DNA of 64,000 nt from contig DCWA01000012.1 in NCBI GenBank assembly GCA_002327445.1, forward strand, positions 1 through 64,000. Reading direction: 5' to 3'. Positions 17,335 to 25,966 of the stretch are shown one piece after another; the first letter of the stretch is position 1; every line of letters begins with the position of its first letter. A model generated the notes under the pieces. That model saw only the letters and a program-made list of their open reading frames with translations. It was not told where the DNA came from and made no database searches. The stretch comes from Desulfobacteraceae bacterium UBA2174 (GTDB lineage: Bacteria; Desulfobacterota; Desulfobacteria; Desulfobacterales; UBA2174). Position numbers and translations under genes: made by a program.

Positions 17335-19209
17335 ATGCTTCAAGTCGAAAACCTCACCAAGAGCTACGGGGGGCAAGTGCTCCTGGACGGCGTCAGCTTC
17401 AAGATCAACGAGCGCGAACGCATCGGCCTGGTGGGCCGCAACGGCCACGGCAAGACCACCCTGTTTCGTCTGATCGTGGGCGAAACCCTCCCGGATGCCG
17501 GCACCATCTCGGTCCCCAAGAGCTACCGGGTCGGCTACGTCCGGCAGCACCTGGCCTTCAGCCGGCCGACGATCCTCGAGGAGGCGATGACGGGGCTGCT
17601 GCCTGCCGAGCGCGATCATCACTGGAAAGCGGAAAAGATCCTGGCCGGCCTCGGTTTTTCCGAAGCGGACCTCTCCCGCCCGCCCGAAGCGTTTTCCGGC
17701 GGCTACCAGGTGCGCCTCAATCTGGCCAAGGTGCTGCTCAACGAGCCGGATTTGCTGCTCCTCGACGAGCCGACCAACTACCTGGACATCACCTCGATTC
17801 GATGGATCGTCGGATTTCTCAACAGTTGGCCGCGGGAGCTGATGGTCATCACCCACGACCGGGGATTCATGGACCAGGTGGTGACCCACGTGATGGGGAT
17901 TCACCGCCGCAAGGTGCGCAAGATTCCGGGTGACACGGGGAAATACTACGACCAGATCGCCCAGGAAGAGGAGATCTACGAGAAGACCCGGATCAACGAC
18001 GACAAGAAGCGCAAGGAAGTCGAGCTGTTCATCACCCGCTTCCGGGCCAAGGCACGCCTGGCGGGAATGGTCCAGTCGCGCATCAAGACCTTGGCCAAGA
18101 TGGAAAAACGGGAAAAGCTCCAGGGAATGGAGACGCTTGACTTCGCCTTCCGCTACAAGCCTTTTTCCGGCCGCCACCTCATCGACGCCCGGGGGGTGAG
18201 CTTCGGCTACGACCCGGCCCGGCCGCTGATCCGGGACCTGGACCTCCAGGTATCCGCCGGTGAGCGGGTCTGCATCGTCGGGCCCAACGGCCGGGGCAAG
18301 ACCACCCTGCTCAAACTGCTGGCGGGGCGGCTCGCGCCCCAGCGGGGAAAGATCCACCAGGCGCCGAACCAGACCGAAGGGTTCTTCGAGCAGACCAACG
18401 TGCAGAGCCTGGTGGAGGCCCGCACCGTGGAGGAGGAGATCCAGGTCGCGGCTCCGGACCTGACACGGACCCAGGTGCGCAACATCTGCGGCCAGATGCT
18501 CTTTTCCGGCGATGACGCCCTAAAAAAGATCAGCGTCCTGTCCGGTGGCGAAAAGGCCCGGGTGATGCTCGGCAAGATCCTGGCCACCCCGGTCAACGTG
18601 CTGTTTCTCGACGAGCCGACCAACCATCTGGACATGGACAGTTGCGATGCCATGCTCTCGGCCCTGGACGCGTTTCCCGGCACCCTGGTCATGGTCACCC
18701 ACAACGAGATGTTTCTCCACGCCCTGGCCCAGAAGCTGGTGGTGTTCCAGGACGACGGGGCTTCGGTGTTCTGGGGCGGATACCCGGATTTTCTCGACAA
18801 GGGGGGCTGGGCCAGCGAATCCGGCGGGGCCAAAGCGAAAAAGGCAAAGCCGTCGCACCGGTTGGCGGCGGAGACCCCCGCCGCCAGGAGCCCGGACCGC
18901 AAGGCGATGAAGCGGCAGCGCAGCCAGTGGGTGGTCGAGCGGGCCCGGGCCCTCAAACCTTTGGAGCAACGGATTGCCGCGGCGGAAAAAATCATCACCG
19001 ACCGTGAAGTGGAGATGGGGTACCTCAACGACGCCATGATGGCTGCGTCCGCCGATCAGGACGGGGCGCGCATCCGTCAATTATCACAGTCCCTGGCCGC
19101 CTGCCAAGCGGCCATCGATGCCGCCTTCGGCGATCTGGAAACCGCCACCGCTGCTTACGAGGCCCTCCGGGACACGTTTGAGCAGCGTCGCATGGAGATG
19201 GAAACATGA
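17335..19209 (+). CDS. ABC-F family ATPase (ribosome-associated type)
   Basis: A 624-residue soluble protein with two ABC domains and no membrane segments. Walker A motifs are GRNGHGKTT (about residue 37) and GPNGRGKTT (about 315). Signature motifs are SGGYQVRLNLAK and SGGEKARVMLGK. Walker B segments both lead into DEPTN loops. The linker between domains (about 210-265) is the Lys/Arg-rich P-site-tRNA interaction motif, and a C-terminal coiled coil lies near 540-620. ABC-F proteins act on the ribosome in translation quality control or antibiotic protection. The ATG at 17335 is preferred over TTG 17284. Confidence 0.9.
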   Translation: MLQVENLTKSYGGQVLLDGVSFKINERERIGLVGRNGHGKTTLFRLIVGETLPDAGTISVPKSYRVGYVRQHLAFSRPTILEEAMTGLLPAERDHHWKAEKILAGLGFSEADLSRPPEAFSGGYQVRLNLAKVLLNEPDLLLLDEPTNYLDITSIRWIVGFLNSWPRELMVITHDRGFMDQVVTHVMGIHRRKVRKIPGDTGKYYDQIAQEEEIYEKTRINDDKKRKEVELFITRFRAKARLAGMVQSRIKTLAKMEKREKLQGMETLDFAFRYKPFSGRHLIDARGVSFGYDPARPLIRDLDLQVSAGERVCIVGPNGRGKTTLLKLLAGRLAPQRGKIHQAPNQTEGFFEQTNVQSLVEARTVEEEIQVAAPDLTRTQVRNICGQMLFSGDDALKKISVLSGGEKARVMLGKILATPVNVLFLDEPTNHLDMDSCDAMLSALDAFPGTLVMVTHNEMFLHALAQKLVVFQDDGASVFWGGYPDFLDKGGWASESGGAKAKKAKPSHRLAAETPAARSPDRKAMKRQRSQWVVERARALKPLEQRIAAAEKIITDREVEMGYLNDAMMAASADQDGARIRQLSQSLAACQAAIDAAFGDLETATAAYEALRDTFEQRRMEMET

Positions 19210-19868
19210 ACAATCGCGAAGCATTACCCACGCCCCAGCGCATCCTGGTCTTCGAACAGAACGGCAGCGGTGCGCGCAAGGTCGCCGGCATCCGTCAATA
19301 CGGCAACGGCCGCTACGATATCCGGATCATCGAGATGCCTGCGGCGCTGCCACCGGTGATCGACGATGCCGACGAGTTCCTGCCCCAGCGCCTGGATGCC
19401 GACTTGGTGCTCGACTATGTGGCCCACCCGGACCTTTCCCACGATCTGGCGGTGCGCTGCACCGAGCAGGGGGTCCCGTACATCGGATCCGGCAAGAAAC
19501 ACCTGGTGGAAGGCGTACTGATGCCGGTGACCTGCTGCGCCTTGACCCATCAGGAAGGCTTGGGCCACTACGGATTGGATTTTGGAATACCGCGGTTTTC
19601 GGTCACCCTCGAAGGCGACCGGATCACCGACATCCGCGTGGAGCGGGGCGCTCCCTGCGGGGCGACCTGGCCGGCGGCCGCCAAGATGATCGGCAAACCG
19701 GTGGACTGGGCCGTGGTGCGCATCGGGGTCGAATGCCAGTTTCACTGCTCGGCCAACCCGGCCGGCTGGGATCCGATCTATGAAAAGAGTCCGGTCCACG
19801 TGGCCGGCGACCTGCATTCGGCCGCGCTGAAGGCCGCCGTGGTGAAATTTCGCAAGGGGCAAGCTTAG
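19206..19868 (+). CDS. DUF166 family protein
   Basis: A 220-residue protein with the hallmarks of DUF166: a Cys in LMPVTCCAL, the RGAPCGATW motif (about residue 150) and a Cys pair segment ECQFHCSA. The family is common in methanogens and Desulfobacterota and has been described as thymidylate-synthase-like, but I know of no firm function. Its ATG overlaps the ABC-F stop (ATGA), so the two are co-translated, an uncommon pairing. Confidence 0.75.
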   Translation: MNNREALPTPQRILVFEQNGSGARKVAGIRQYGNGRYDIRIIEMPAALPPVIDDADEFLPQRLDADLVLDYVAHPDLSHDLAVRCTEQGVPYIGSGKKHLVEGVLMPVTCCALTHQEGLGHYGLDFGIPRFSVTLEGDRITDIRVERGAPCGATWPAAAKMIGKPVDWAVVRIGVECQFHCSANPAGWDPIYEKSPVHVAGDLHSAALKAAVVKFRKGQA

Positions 19869-19938
19869 CCTTAACCCTTCAGGCGGACTTGGACACTGCC
19901 GGAAGACATCCCGCATGGTGCCATGCACCAAACAGGCA

Positions 19939-19974
19939 GGCGGATGCAGCCCCTCTGGCGGATGCAGCCCCTCT
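19939..19974. repeat. 18-bp tandem duplication in intergenic DNA
   Basis: GGCGGATGCAGCCCCTCT occurs twice head to tail. It lies in the 363-bp spacer between the DUF166 gene and the regulator. The rest of the spacer holds the promoter and operator-like repeats listed next; no gene is seen. Confidence 0.8.
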
Positions 19975-20136
19975 GAACGATTCCACTGTTTGAATCGGGG
20001 GTGCAGTTCGCAACGCTCCCCATAATCCTTTCCTGACCCCTCTTCGCCTTTCGGCTCGGTATTAGACCAATATTATCAGTCTATTCCAACGTTTCCTGCC
20101 GGCCACAAGCGACGGCTTCGGGCCTGACGGCGATGA

Positions 20137-20189
20137 TTGACAAACGGAATCCAGGAGAATATTTTGTCCATGTTTGTCCAATGTTGTCC
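20137..20189 (+). promoter_or_regulatory. Promoter with three helically phased TTGTCC repeats
   Basis: TTGACA (20137-20142), a 17-bp spacer and TATTTT (20160-20165) make a good sigma-70 promoter about 65 bp before the regulator ATG. Overlapping the -10 and start region, the hexamer TTGTCC recurs at 20164, 20174 and 20184, exactly 10 bp apart, on one face of the helix. This is the layout of a repressor or autoregulator binding site. The adjacent HTH-EIIA protein is the natural candidate to bind it. Confidence 0.5.
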
Positions 20190-20231
20190 CGTAAGTGGTA
20201 TTTTTGAGAATTACAGGGGAGATTGAAACCG

Positions 20232-20921
20232 ATGAAACTCGGGGTCAAAGACGCGGCAGCCCTGCTCCAGGTTTCGGAAAAGACCATCTATCGCTGGGTT
20301 TCGCAGGCCAAGATGCCTTTTCATCGTGTCAGCAGTCAATACCGCTTTCATCGTTCTGAATTGTTGGAGTGGGCAACATCAAACCGGATGCCGATTTCGC
20401 CCCGAATGATGGAGGAACCGGAGGACGCCGTCATCCCTTCGTTGGCCGAAGCCCTGCAAACCGGCGGGATTCATTACCGCGTGGAGGGCCGGGATAAAGC
20501 ATCGGTCCTCAACAGCGTGGTGAGCATTCTTGCGCTGCCCCAAGATGTGGATCGTGAATTCCTTCACCAGGTGCTTCTGGCGCGGGAATCGCTGGGTTCA
20601 ACGGCCATCGGCGGCGGTATCGCCATCCCGCATGTCAGAAACCCGATCGCCCTGCATGTCGCCCGTCCCCTGGTTGCGCTCTGCTTCCTGGAACATCCCA
20701 TCGATTTCCAGGCCATCGACGGACGCCCGGTGCATACCCTTTTCACCATTGTCAGTCCGACCATCAAAGCCCACCTCAACTTGCTCTCCAAGCTTTCCTT
20801 CGGATTGCGTGCCTCGGAGTTTGCCGACGCCGTTGCACGCATCGGCTCCCGGGAGCAGATCCTGCAGGCGGCGGCCCGGCTGGATGATCGTCTTGCCACC
20901 ATGAGCGCCACGGAGGCGTAA
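20232..20921 (+). CDS. HTH (excisionase-type) - PTS EIIA fusion regulator
   Basis: The protein (229 residues from ATG 20232, GGGGAG upstream) has two parts. Residues 1-52 form a MerR/excisionase-type helix-turn-helix (DAAALLQVSEKTIYRWVSQ). Residues 70-225 form a fructose/PtsN-type EIIA domain with the phosphoacceptor histidine in GGIAIPHVRNP. I infer a DNA-binding switch whose activity depends on phosphorylation by a PTS phosphorelay, controlling the complex encoded 8 bp downstream. No sugar permease is nearby. EIIA domains of PtsNTR type often signal energy or nitrogen status rather than sugar import. Confidence 0.8.
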   Translation: MKLGVKDAAALLQVSEKTIYRWVSQAKMPFHRVSSQYRFHRSELLEWATSNRMPISPRMMEEPEDAVIPSLAEALQTGGIHYRVEGRDKASVLNSVVSILALPQDVDREFLHQVLLARESLGSTAIGGGIAIPHVRNPIALHVARPLVALCFLEHPIDFQAIDGRPVHTLFTIVSPTIKAHLNLLSKLSFGLRASEFADAVARIGSREQILQAAARLDDRLATMSATEA

Positions 20922-20929
20922 ACACCGTC

Positions 20930-22918
20930 ATGACCATGGAGATGGTTCTATCGTCCTTGCTCGTGTTGACCATCGGCGCTGTCGCCTGCCTTTTTAGCGG
21001 TGGTTGCGCCAAACGCGCATCCGGCCTGGGGGTTGCCGTCAGTGTGGCCGGGGCGCTTCTGGCTGTCTGGCCGGCCGTCGGCGTGCTGTGGACCGGCCGG
21101 TCTGTGGCATTGCGCCTGCCATGGCAGGTGCCCTTCGGCAGTTTCCATATCGCCGTCGACCCGCTTGCGGCGCTTTTTATCGTCATGATTTCCCTCGTCA
21201 GCGCCCTGGCGGCGATCTATGGCATGGGCTACCTGGAAGCCTGCGCAAATCGCAAGCACTTGGGCGTAACGTGGTGTTTCTTCAACTTGCTGCAGGCCAG
21301 CATGCTGCTCATCGTGCTGTCTCGCAACGGATTGCTGTTTGTCATGGCCTGGGAAGGCATGTCCCTGACGTCATTCTTCCTGGTGATGTTTGAACATGAA
21401 AAACAAGCGGTGCGCGATGCCGGCTGGACCTACCTGACCGCCGCGCACCTGGGGGCGGCCTGCCTGCTGGCATTGTTTGTGCTGCTCGGCGGCACCGACG
21501 GGAGCTTGGACTTTGACCGCCTGGCCGCCCCGTCCGGTCCGCTCATGGCCGGCATTCTGTTTGTCCTGGCCGTCCTGGGCTTCGGCGCCAAGGCCGGGTT
21601 TGTGCCTCTGCATGTCTGGCTGCCGGAGGCTCATCCCGCGGCGCCGTCGCATGTCTCGGCGGTGATGAGCGGCGTGATGATCGAGACCGGTATTTACGGG
21701 CTGGTGCGCATCACCCTGCTGCTGGGCCCGCCGCCGCTCTGGTGGGGCTGGGCCCTGCTGATCATCGGCGCGACCTCGGGAATCCTGGGCGTGCTTTACG
21801 CCCTGGCCCAGCATGATCTCAAACGGTTGCTGGCCTACAGCAGCGTCGAGAATATCGGGATCGTCTGCATGGCACTCGGGTTGTGGCTGCTGGGCGTTGC
21901 CGCCCGAAAACCGGAGCTGGCCGCCTTGGGGTTGATGGGCGGGTTGCTGCACCTGTGCAACCATGCCATCTTCAAGAGCCTGCTGTTTCTGGGCGCCGGA
22001 GCCGTGAAACATGGTGCCCATACCCTTGCCATCGACCGACTCGGCGGCCTGCAAAAAAAGATGCCGCACACCGCCTTGGCCTTTCTCATCGGTGCGGCCG
22101 CCATCTGCGGGTTTCCCCCGCTCAACGGATTTGTCGGCGAGTTGTTTATCTACATGGGCGCCTTCGGCGCCGTTACCCATGCCGCGGGCAATGGAACACT
22201 CGCGGTCGCCGGCATGATCGCCCTGCTTGCCCTCAGCGTTATCGGTGCCCTGGCGGCGGCCTGTTTCACCAAGGTGTACGGCATCGTCTTTTCAGGCGCC
22301 CCCAGATCCGCCAACGCCCTTGGTGCCGCGGAGCCCCCGCGTTCCATGCGGCACCCCATGACGGTGCTGGCCGGACTGTGCCTCTTGCTGGGCATTGGTG
22401 CCCCGATAGGGGCGGCGCTGGTTTCCCCGGTGGCCGCTCAACTGTTGGGGGAATCGGCCGCCGTGGCCGCGATCGTGTCCGTTCGGCCGTGGCTGGTCGC
22501 CCTCAGCCTGGGAGGCGGATTCATTGCGGCGCTGACCGCCCTTTTGGCCGTTTTGCGGCGCCGATTGCACCACGGCCGTTCCATTGCCCGAGGGCCGACC
22601 TGGGACTGCGGTTACGTTGCCCCGACGGCCCGCATGCAATACACCGCCTCGTCTTTCGCCTGGCCGATCATCGACATGATGCGCTGGATGATTCGTCCCC
22701 GGGTCGAGGCGTGCGTGGATCATGGCTATTTTCCGCGGCAGGCTTACCTGGCGACCCACAGCGCCGATTTTTTCAGGCAGCGTCTTTTCGTACCGCTGTT
22801 CCGGGCCGTCGCCACCGTATCCAACAGCCTGCACTGGCTCCAGCAAGGCCGCAACCAATTGTACGTGCTCTATATCGCGGTTACCGTCCTCGTGCTGTTG
22901 GTCTTGAAAGTGAGGTGA
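20930..22918 (+). CDS. Proton-translocating antiporter-like subunit, HyfB/HycC type (Ehr complex)
   Basis: A 662-residue membrane protein with about 16 helices, belonging to the Mrp/NuoL/HyfB family. The proton-channel glutamate lies in LLFVMAWEGMSLTSFF and the conserved lysines in GFGAKAGFVPLHVWLPEAHPAAPSH and HDLKRLLAYSSVENIG, as in complex I NuoL/M. These subunits couple electron transfer in the peripheral arm to ion movement. It is the first structural gene of the cluster, 8 bp after the regulator and 6 bp before the NuoH-like gene. Confidence 0.9.
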   Translation: MTMEMVLSSLLVLTIGAVACLFSGGCAKRASGLGVAVSVAGALLAVWPAVGVLWTGRSVALRLPWQVPFGSFHIAVDPLAALFIVMISLVSALAAIYGMGYLEACANRKHLGVTWCFFNLLQASMLLIVLSRNGLLFVMAWEGMSLTSFFLVMFEHEKQAVRDAGWTYLTAAHLGAACLLALFVLLGGTDGSLDFDRLAAPSGPLMAGILFVLAVLGFGAKAGFVPLHVWLPEAHPAAPSHVSAVMSGVMIETGIYGLVRITLLLGPPPLWWGWALLIIGATSGILGVLYALAQHDLKRLLAYSSVENIGIVCMALGLWLLGVAARKPELAALGLMGGLLHLCNHAIFKSLLFLGAGAVKHGAHTLAIDRLGGLQKKMPHTALAFLIGAAAICGFPPLNGFVGELFIYMGAFGAVTHAAGNGTLAVAGMIALLALSVIGALAAACFTKVYGIVFSGAPRSANALGAAEPPRSMRHPMTVLAGLCLLLGIGAPIGAALVSPVAAQLLGESAAVAAIVSVRPWLVALSLGGGFIAALTALLAVLRRRLHHGRSIARGPTWDCGYVAPTARMQYTASSFAWPIIDMMRWMIRPRVEACVDHGYFPRQAYLATHSADFFRQRLFVPLFRAVATVSNSLHWLQQGRNQLYVLYIAVTVLVLLVLKVR

Positions 22919-22924
22919 TCGGGC

Positions 22925-23839
22925 ATGACATTGACCGCATCGATTCTCCACTGGTTGGCGGCGGTACTCCTGGCGCCGCTTCTGGTGGGTGTCATCAACC
23001 GCACCAAAGCCTTTTTCGGCGGCCGCAGGGGCCAACCCTTTCTGCAGGTTTACCATGATCTATTCAAATTGATGGGCAAAGGCGCGGTTTACAGCCAGAC
23101 CGCCACCTGGATTTTTCGCTTCGGGCCGATGCTCGGCCTCGCCGTCGTTCTGACGGCCCTGGCCATTGTTCCGGCCGGCGGCCTGAGGGCGCTGTTTGTC
23201 TTTCCGGGGGACTTTGTCTTTCTGGCTTACACCCTGGGTCTGATGCGCTTTTTTACGGTCCTGGCGGCCCTGGATACGGGATCGGCCTTCGAGGGGATGG
23301 GGGCCAGCCGGGAGATGCAGTTTGCCTTGCTGGCCGAACCGGTTCTTTTTGCAGGCCTGGCGGTGCTCGCCGCCGGAAGCGGCCAGCTCAGCCTCTCGGG
23401 CATTTACAACCAACTCTGGTCCGCCGGAATGCGCCCGGAAGGCGCTCCCGTCCTGCTGGTGGCATTGACGCTGCTGATGGTGCTGCTGGCCGAAAACGCC
23501 CGCATCCCCGTGGATGACCCCGCAACCCACCTGGAGCTGACCATGATTCACGAGGTCATGGTCCTGGACCACTGCGGGGTGGATCTGGCCTTCATCCAAT
23601 ACGGGGCCGCCCTGAAGTTGTGGCTGTTTGCCGCGCTGGTGACGGGGTTGGCCATACCGCTGCGCACCGGACAACCGATGGTGGACCTGGTCGTCACGAT
23701 AGCCGGCATTTTCATCACGGCGGTGGTCGTCGGAATCGTCGAGTCCACCATGGCCCGGCTGCGCTTGGTGCGCGTACCGCAGATGCTGGTGGCCTCCCTT
23801 GCGCTTTCCCTGGCGGCGTTTTTCTGGATATTGAGGTGA
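22925..23839 (+). CDS. NuoH-like membrane anchor subunit, HyfC/HycD type (Ehr complex)
   Basis: A 304-residue membrane protein with about eight helices. Family motifs are INRTKAFFGGRRGQPFLQ near the N-terminus and the acidic loop LAENARIPVDDPATHLELTMIHE (about residues 185-207), which in NuoH forms the quinone/proton entry region. It joins the membrane arm to the hydrophilic module. Its start has GAGGTG 8 nt upstream; the next gene begins within 3 bp of its stop. Confidence 0.9.
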   Translation: MTLTASILHWLAAVLLAPLLVGVINRTKAFFGGRRGQPFLQVYHDLFKLMGKGAVYSQTATWIFRFGPMLGLAVVLTALAIVPAGGLRALFVFPGDFVFLAYTLGLMRFFTVLAALDTGSAFEGMGASREMQFALLAEPVLFAGLAVLAAGSGQLSLSGIYNQLWSAGMRPEGAPVLLVALTLLMVLLAENARIPVDDPATHLELTMIHEVMVLDHCGVDLAFIQYGAALKLWLFAALVTGLAIPLRTGQPMVDLVVTIAGIFITAVVVGIVESTMARLRLVRVPQMLVASLALSLAAFFWILR

Positions 23840-23841
23840 TT

Positions 23842-24486
23842 ATGGCAGCCTGGACGGATATTTTCGTCTTGGGCCTGGTGCTGAGCAATTTCAGGCTCCT
23901 GGCCTCCAGCCGGTTGACCGTCATGATAGAGACCATGGTGCTGCAGGCCTTTGCCCTGACCGCCATCCTCCTGACCCTGGCCGATCGTCCGTGGCCTCTG
24001 CGTCTCATCGTGCTTTCGCTGGTAACCCTGGCGGTCAAGGGAGCACTCTTGCCCTGGCTCCTGCGACGGACCATGCGCGCCGCCGATGTCCGGCGGGAGA
24101 TCGAACCGTTTATCGGCTATAACGTGTCGATCCTGGCCGGTATCGCCATTCTCGGCCTGGGGTTTCTGATCGTGCAGCCGCTGAAAGCGACCGTCGTGCC
24201 GGGATCGGCCTCGTTGCTGCCCGGCGCCTTGTTCACCACCCTGACCGGCCTGCTGATTATCGTCTCCCGACGCAAGGCGCTGGCCCAGGTGGTGGGATAT
24301 CTGGCCATGGAAAACGGGATCTATGCCTTCGGCGCGGCGCTGGTGGTGAAAGAACCGATGCTGGTGGAAATGGGCGTGCTGCTCGATGTGTTTGTGGCCG
24401 TCTTTGTCATGGGGATCACCATCTACCAGATCAATCGTGAATTCGATCATATCGACACCGATCGCTTGTCGGAACTGAAGGATTGA
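23842..24486 (+). CDS. HyfE-like (NuoK-related) membrane subunit (Ehr complex)
   Basis: A 214-residue hydrophobic protein with about seven helices. It resembles HyfE: the LVGYLAMENGIYAFG-type segment (here VVGYLAMENGIYAFGAAL) carries the conserved glutamate that corresponds to the NuoK channel residue. The start is the ATG at 23842. The open frame extends 220 bp upstream into the previous gene, but that part is out-of-frame reading of the NuoH-like gene. A soluble Lys/Asp tail ends the protein. Confidence 0.88.
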   Translation: MAAWTDIFVLGLVLSNFRLLASSRLTVMIETMVLQAFALTAILLTLADRPWPLRLIVLSLVTLAVKGALLPWLLRRTMRAADVRREIEPFIGYNVSILAGIAILGLGFLIVQPLKATVVPGSASLLPGALFTTLTGLLIIVSRRKALAQVVGYLAMENGIYAFGAALVVKEPMLVEMGVLLDVFVAVFVMGITIYQINREFDHIDTDRLSELKD

Positions 24487-24490
24487 AATC

Positions 24491-25966
24491 ATGTTGCTCA
24501 GTATTGTGTTGATTCCCGCGGTCCTGGGGATCTTGGCCTTCTTTGTCGCAAGCCCGAGTCTGCGGCGTGCGACGCTGCTGATCGGCAGCAGCGGGCACGC
24601 GGCCGCGGTCGTCATAAACGCGGTGCATCAAGCGCCCGTCGCCCCCGGCGCCTGGATCGGCCTGGACGCCCCGGGGCTGCTCTTTTTGGAGATTGCCAGC
24701 ATCCTGTTCGCCGCCGTGGCCATCTATACCACCGGGTATCTCGGACGCGAATCGGGGCATGTTGTCAGCGATGCCGAAGAGGGTTTTACCATCGCCAACC
24801 GGCCGGAGGTGCGATTCATCGGCTGCCTGCTGCTGTTTCTGGCCACCATGAGCCTGGTCTGCATCAGCCGGGATCTGGGGCTGATGTGGGTGGCCGTCGA
24901 AGCGACCACGCTGGTCAGCGCACCGCTGATCAACTTCCACGGGCACCACCGCAGCCTGGAAGCCACCTGGAAATACCTGCTGATCTGCTCGGTGGGGATC
25001 GCCATGGCCCTTTTAGGCAATTTCTTTCTGGCCTATGCCGGCCACGGCCAGGTGCATCTCAACCTTGATGATCTGTTATCCGTTGCGCCGGACCTGGATC
25101 CGCTGTGGCTCAAAACCGCCTTCCTCATGCTGCTGGTGGGCTACGGCACCAAAATGGGGCTGGCCCCCATGCACACCTGGCTGCCCGATGCCCATAGCGA
25201 AGCGCCGTCCATGGTGTCGACGCTGCTGTCCGGCGCCTTGCTCAACTGCGCCTTCTTGGGCATCCTGCGCGCAAACAGCATCCTGAATGCTGCCGGATCG
25301 GGGCGTTTCAGCAGCGAACTGCTAGTCTTTTTCGGGTTGCTTTCCATGGCGATCGCCGCCGTCTTTATCATCGGGCAGGCCGACTACAAACGGATGCTGG
25401 CCTACTCGAGCATCGAGCACATGGGCATCCTGGCCCTGGGCGTTGGCCTTGGCGGTCTGGCCGGTACCGGGGCCATGCTCCATGCGGTGTGCCACTCCTT
25501 GACCAAGGGGATGCTTTTCCTCTGCGCCGGCCAGTTGCTGCACGTCTACGGCACCAAAACCGCCGCGGACGTGCGCCATGCCCTGCATGCGGCTCCCCGA
25601 ACCGCTCTCCTGTGGCTGGCCGGCTTTCTGGCGATTACCGGATCGCCGCCCTTCGGCCTGTTCATCAGCGAACTGGCCATCCTGAAAGGGGCGCTGGAAA
25701 ACGGACGCTGGGCCGTTGCGGCCGGGTATCTGACGGCCCTGGCCATCATTTTCATCGCCATGGCGCGGGTCGTTTTGCCGATGGTTTTCGGCGCACCCCC
25801 GCTGCCGGCCGCGACATCCGGCGCTGCACCCCGGGCCCGCGAACCTCGCTGGTTCGTCATCCCGGCAACGGGCCTGGGCCTCGGCGTGGTGGGGCTTGGC
25901 CTGTACATCCCGGCGACGGTTTGGGATTTTCTGGCCCGGGCCGCGGTTCTGGCAGGAGGACGATGA
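24491..25966 (+). CDS. Second antiporter-like subunit, HyfF type (Ehr complex)
   Basis: A 491-residue protein of about 14 helices from the NuoL/M/N family, of HyfF type. Channel residues are visible: glutamate in GLMWVAVEATTLVSAPL, lysine in YGTKMGLAPMHTWLPDAHSEAPS and lysine in YKRMLAYSSIEHMG. With the HyfB-like protein it gives the complex two antiporter-like modules. No HyfD-like third antiporter subunit is present. The stop overlaps the start of the large-subunit gene. Confidence 0.9.
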   Translation: MLLSIVLIPAVLGILAFFVASPSLRRATLLIGSSGHAAAVVINAVHQAPVAPGAWIGLDAPGLLFLEIASILFAAVAIYTTGYLGRESGHVVSDAEEGFTIANRPEVRFIGCLLLFLATMSLVCISRDLGLMWVAVEATTLVSAPLINFHGHHRSLEATWKYLLICSVGIAMALLGNFFLAYAGHGQVHLNLDDLLSVAPDLDPLWLKTAFLMLLVGYGTKMGLAPMHTWLPDAHSEAPSMVSTLLSGALLNCAFLGILRANSILNAAGSGRFSSELLVFFGLLSMAIAAVFIIGQADYKRMLAYSSIEHMGILALGVGLGGLAGTGAMLHAVCHSLTKGMLFLCAGQLLHVYGTKTAADVRHALHAAPRTALLWLAGFLAITGSPPFGLFISELAILKGALENGRWAVAAGYLTALAIIFIAMARVVLPMVFGAPPLPAATSGAAPRAREPRWFVIPATGLGLGVVGLGLYIPATVWDFLARAAVLAGGR

